A stretch of 64,000 bases of DNA from Allacma fusca (taxonomy: Eukaryota; Arthropoda; Collembola; Symphypleona; Sminthuridae), in NCBI GenBank assembly GCA_947179485.1, contig OX359245.1:66823067-66887066 (forward strand), in the 5' to 3' direction. A program made the position numbers and the translations under genes. Within the stretch, counting starts at the first letter, position 1. The number at the start of each line of letters is the position of its first letter. Positions 62,365 to 64,000 of the stretch are shown here, in pieces. The notes beneath the pieces were generated by a model. The model saw only the letters and a program-made list of their open reading frames with translations, did not search any database and was not told where the DNA came from.

Positions 62365-62820
62365 CAGGTGAAAGGTAGACTCATTCCTGTTTCCGCTAGT
62401 GGTTCAATTGTGACTAGTTCAGTTCTGAACTGGAATTTTCCCGTTCAATTCTGTTTGATTCAGTTTAGTTTATAAATCATAATTGTTGCAGTTCAGTTCA
62501 TTAATAATTGACAACTCTACATCGGATAATCAACCATGGAGACCAAACACTACTGAATTTCAAAAAAAAATATTGCCAGGACATTTTTGAATCCTTATTC
62601 TCGAATATTCTTGAGTGAAAGTGATGTTAGCATAATTACATGAATTGTTGCATTTAATCCACGAATCTGATCAAAATGACTGTGAATGAAAAACCATCTG
62701 GTCCACAGCTTTTGAAATACTGAAGTGACTTTCAGATTTCAAACTGAATTGAATCCAAAAAATTTGAACCAACCTGAACCGGTTTGACCACTAATTTCAG
62801 TAAACCTCCCTGAAATACAA
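62365..62820 (-). mobile_element. Degenerate GTTCAG-type element, duplicate of 54720-55160
   Basis: The same element as in the left duplicate. The left end near 62365 has AGTAGACTC-like sequence and CTAGTGGTTCAATTG; the right end is AAACCTCCCTG at about 62810-62820. TAGTGGTT on the left pairs with AACCGG...ACCACTA on the right, supporting inverted termini. Confidence 0.4.
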
Positions 62821-62916
62821 AGCTCTATCAATTTTCCCCTTCATATAATTATTGTTGGACAATTCTCAACTTTATTATAATAACCCGTGCAAAATTAGTA
62901 CGCAAAAAATACTCAC

Positions 62917-63983
62917 CACAGAGGAGATGTTCACAATAGTTCCATTTTCAATTTTGTTCTTTATCATATCCCCAGCTACTACTTGCGCAACGTGCACGAA
63001 AGACTTAAAGTTGACATCAAACGTTCTGGAACATGCACACAGTAGAAATTAAAATATAGATGCACATATACTTATTTATGAAATGCTCACTAATTGTTCC
63101 ACAAAGGGGATAACAAAACCAGCCTGTATTTCAAATTGTCAATGCAAAATGTATCTTCCCAAACATTTCTAAGTGCTAACGCAGGGGTGAATTTAATGGG
63201 TGACCATTTAAGGGTAAAACATTTAGGGCCAGGGTAAACAAAATGTTGACTAAGGCCCTCAGATTGCATATGCAAAGGCCCACAAGTCTATTTTGAGGAT
63301 TATAGGCCCGGGATAAAAATCATTTAATTAATCCACCAGTGCTAACACTCGTGCCTTAAATATTTAATGAAGTATGTAATTTACGAATGATGTCTCTAAT
63401 CACATCCTACACCGGTTACTTGCACTACTAATATGTGCTCTATATGCTCTTAATGTACGAGACGCCTGTAAAAACTCAATGTCAGTCCTGGGGCGAACAT
63501 TTATAATGCTATCTATGTGCACAAATTTAGCAAATTATATTTGTACAATAGCAAAAATAACAGAACGCTTAAAAACAGAGTGTACTTCTTACTTGTCAAT
63601 GTCTGTTTCATTAAGTTCAAATAACGGGACGCTATGTAAAACCCCGGCATTGTTTACTAAATGCTGAATGGGCAGAACTGACTCCACCGCCGCTGTGGTA
63701 GCCTCCCAGCAAGTCAAATCCACGTGGACCCCAATCACCGAAGGAAGATCCTTTTTCAGATGCTGAAGGAGTGACTCATCTTTCTCCAACACGATCACCG
63801 TGGCATTGTATTGAAGGAACTTCTTTACTATGCCCAATCCAATGCCTTTACAAAAATAATGCAGGTTTAAAATGTACTAAATGCAAAAACTGAGCCCTAA
63901 CACCTCAAAAATAAAAAACATTTACCTCTTCCACCACCAGTGACCAAGACTCTCCTTCCTGCAAAATCTAATTGGCTTCCCAT
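62917..63983 (-). CDS. SDR-family reductase (L-xylulose/carbonyl reductase-like), first three exons only
   Basis: Three minus-strand exons: 63926-63983, 63593-63845 and 62917-63025, joined at GT-AG borders. They encode about 140 residues of a classical short-chain dehydrogenase: VLVTGGGRGIG (NAD(P) binding, split by intron 1), VHVDLTCW, LVNNAGV, TFDVNFKS and TIVNISSV. The pattern fits small cytosolic NADPH-dependent reductases such as DCXR, which reduce sugars or dicarbonyls. The last exon ends at a good donor (GTG|GTGAGT). The following exon with the active-site Tyr-x-x-x-Lys and the C-terminal half was not found between 52 kb and 62.9 kb, a space taken up by the CRAL-TRIO copies and repeats. 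The gene is either cut short by the duplication or has a very long intron with these genes inside. Confidence 0.75.
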
Positions 63984-64000
63984 ATTTAATACTGGCTAAA

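Larger units (their letters stand above)
60139..62820 (-). repeat. Segmental duplication, right copy (pairs with 52143-55160)
   Basis: Aligned with the left copy over the CRAL-TRIO gene and flanks, offset by about 7.7-8.0 kb. Differences include a (CA)n expansion at 60223-60245, a deletion of roughly 85 bases at about 61683 and scattered substitutions. The part matching 53556-53945 (about 61295-61682) is essentially unchanged. Confidence 0.85.

Overview
This window looks like an arthropod nuclear genome, most likely a hexapod. Genes are split by short GT-AG introns, the background is AT-rich, and the gene families are arthropod-typical: EcKinase/CHK-like kinases, modular haemolymph-type serine proteases, trypsin-like serine protease homologues (SPHs), SLC22-type transporters and CRAL-TRIO proteins. 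A springtail is possible, but that is an impression, not a demonstrated assignment. All exon structures were read by eye from splice sites, reading-frame closure and comparison between paralogues in the window.

Layout: (1) 0.9-6.7 kb, two EcKinase-like genes on the minus strand with identical exon lengths. (2) 9.1-26.3 kb, three secreted trypsin-fold SPHs on the plus strand, each with a five-exon structure, a shared small Cys-containing N-terminal region and a degraded catalytic triad. They are separated by a 3-kb 25-bp minisatellite (13.7-16.7 kb) and a 1.9-kb terminal-inverted-repeat element (22.4-24.3 kb). (3) 27.8-33.5 kb, two SLC22-like transporters on the plus strand; the first has a 1-nt frameshift near its C-terminus. 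(4) 34.2-50.8 kb, three modular serine protease genes on the minus strand (N-terminal protease-like domain, two LDLa repeats, a CCP/sushi domain, C-terminal protease domain). Only the first has an intact His-Asp-Ser triad. (5) 52.9-62.0 kb, two copies of a short CRAL-TRIO gene with a signal peptide on the minus strand. The second is broken by a deletion over an exon-intron border. Between them lie repeat elements and a decayed Ty3/gypsy pol fragment. (6) 62.9-64.0 kb, the first three exons of an SDR (L-xylulose/carbonyl reductase-like) gene; no exon with the catalytic Tyr-Lys is visible.

Two themes stand out. First, all five multi-member families are present as tandem duplicates, and in three of them at least one copy has lost catalytic residues, reading frame or a splice site. 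The SPH and modular protease blocks together (six trypsin-fold genes, one predicted to be active) resemble a local set for an extracellular proteolytic cascade, by family knowledge and not by direct evidence. Second, several non-autonomous hAT-like elements share CAGNGCT-type ends but carry different short subterminal repeats. Two have exact 8-bp target-site duplications. The giant minisatellite is collinear with one of them, as if a single unit inside such an element had expanded about 119-fold.
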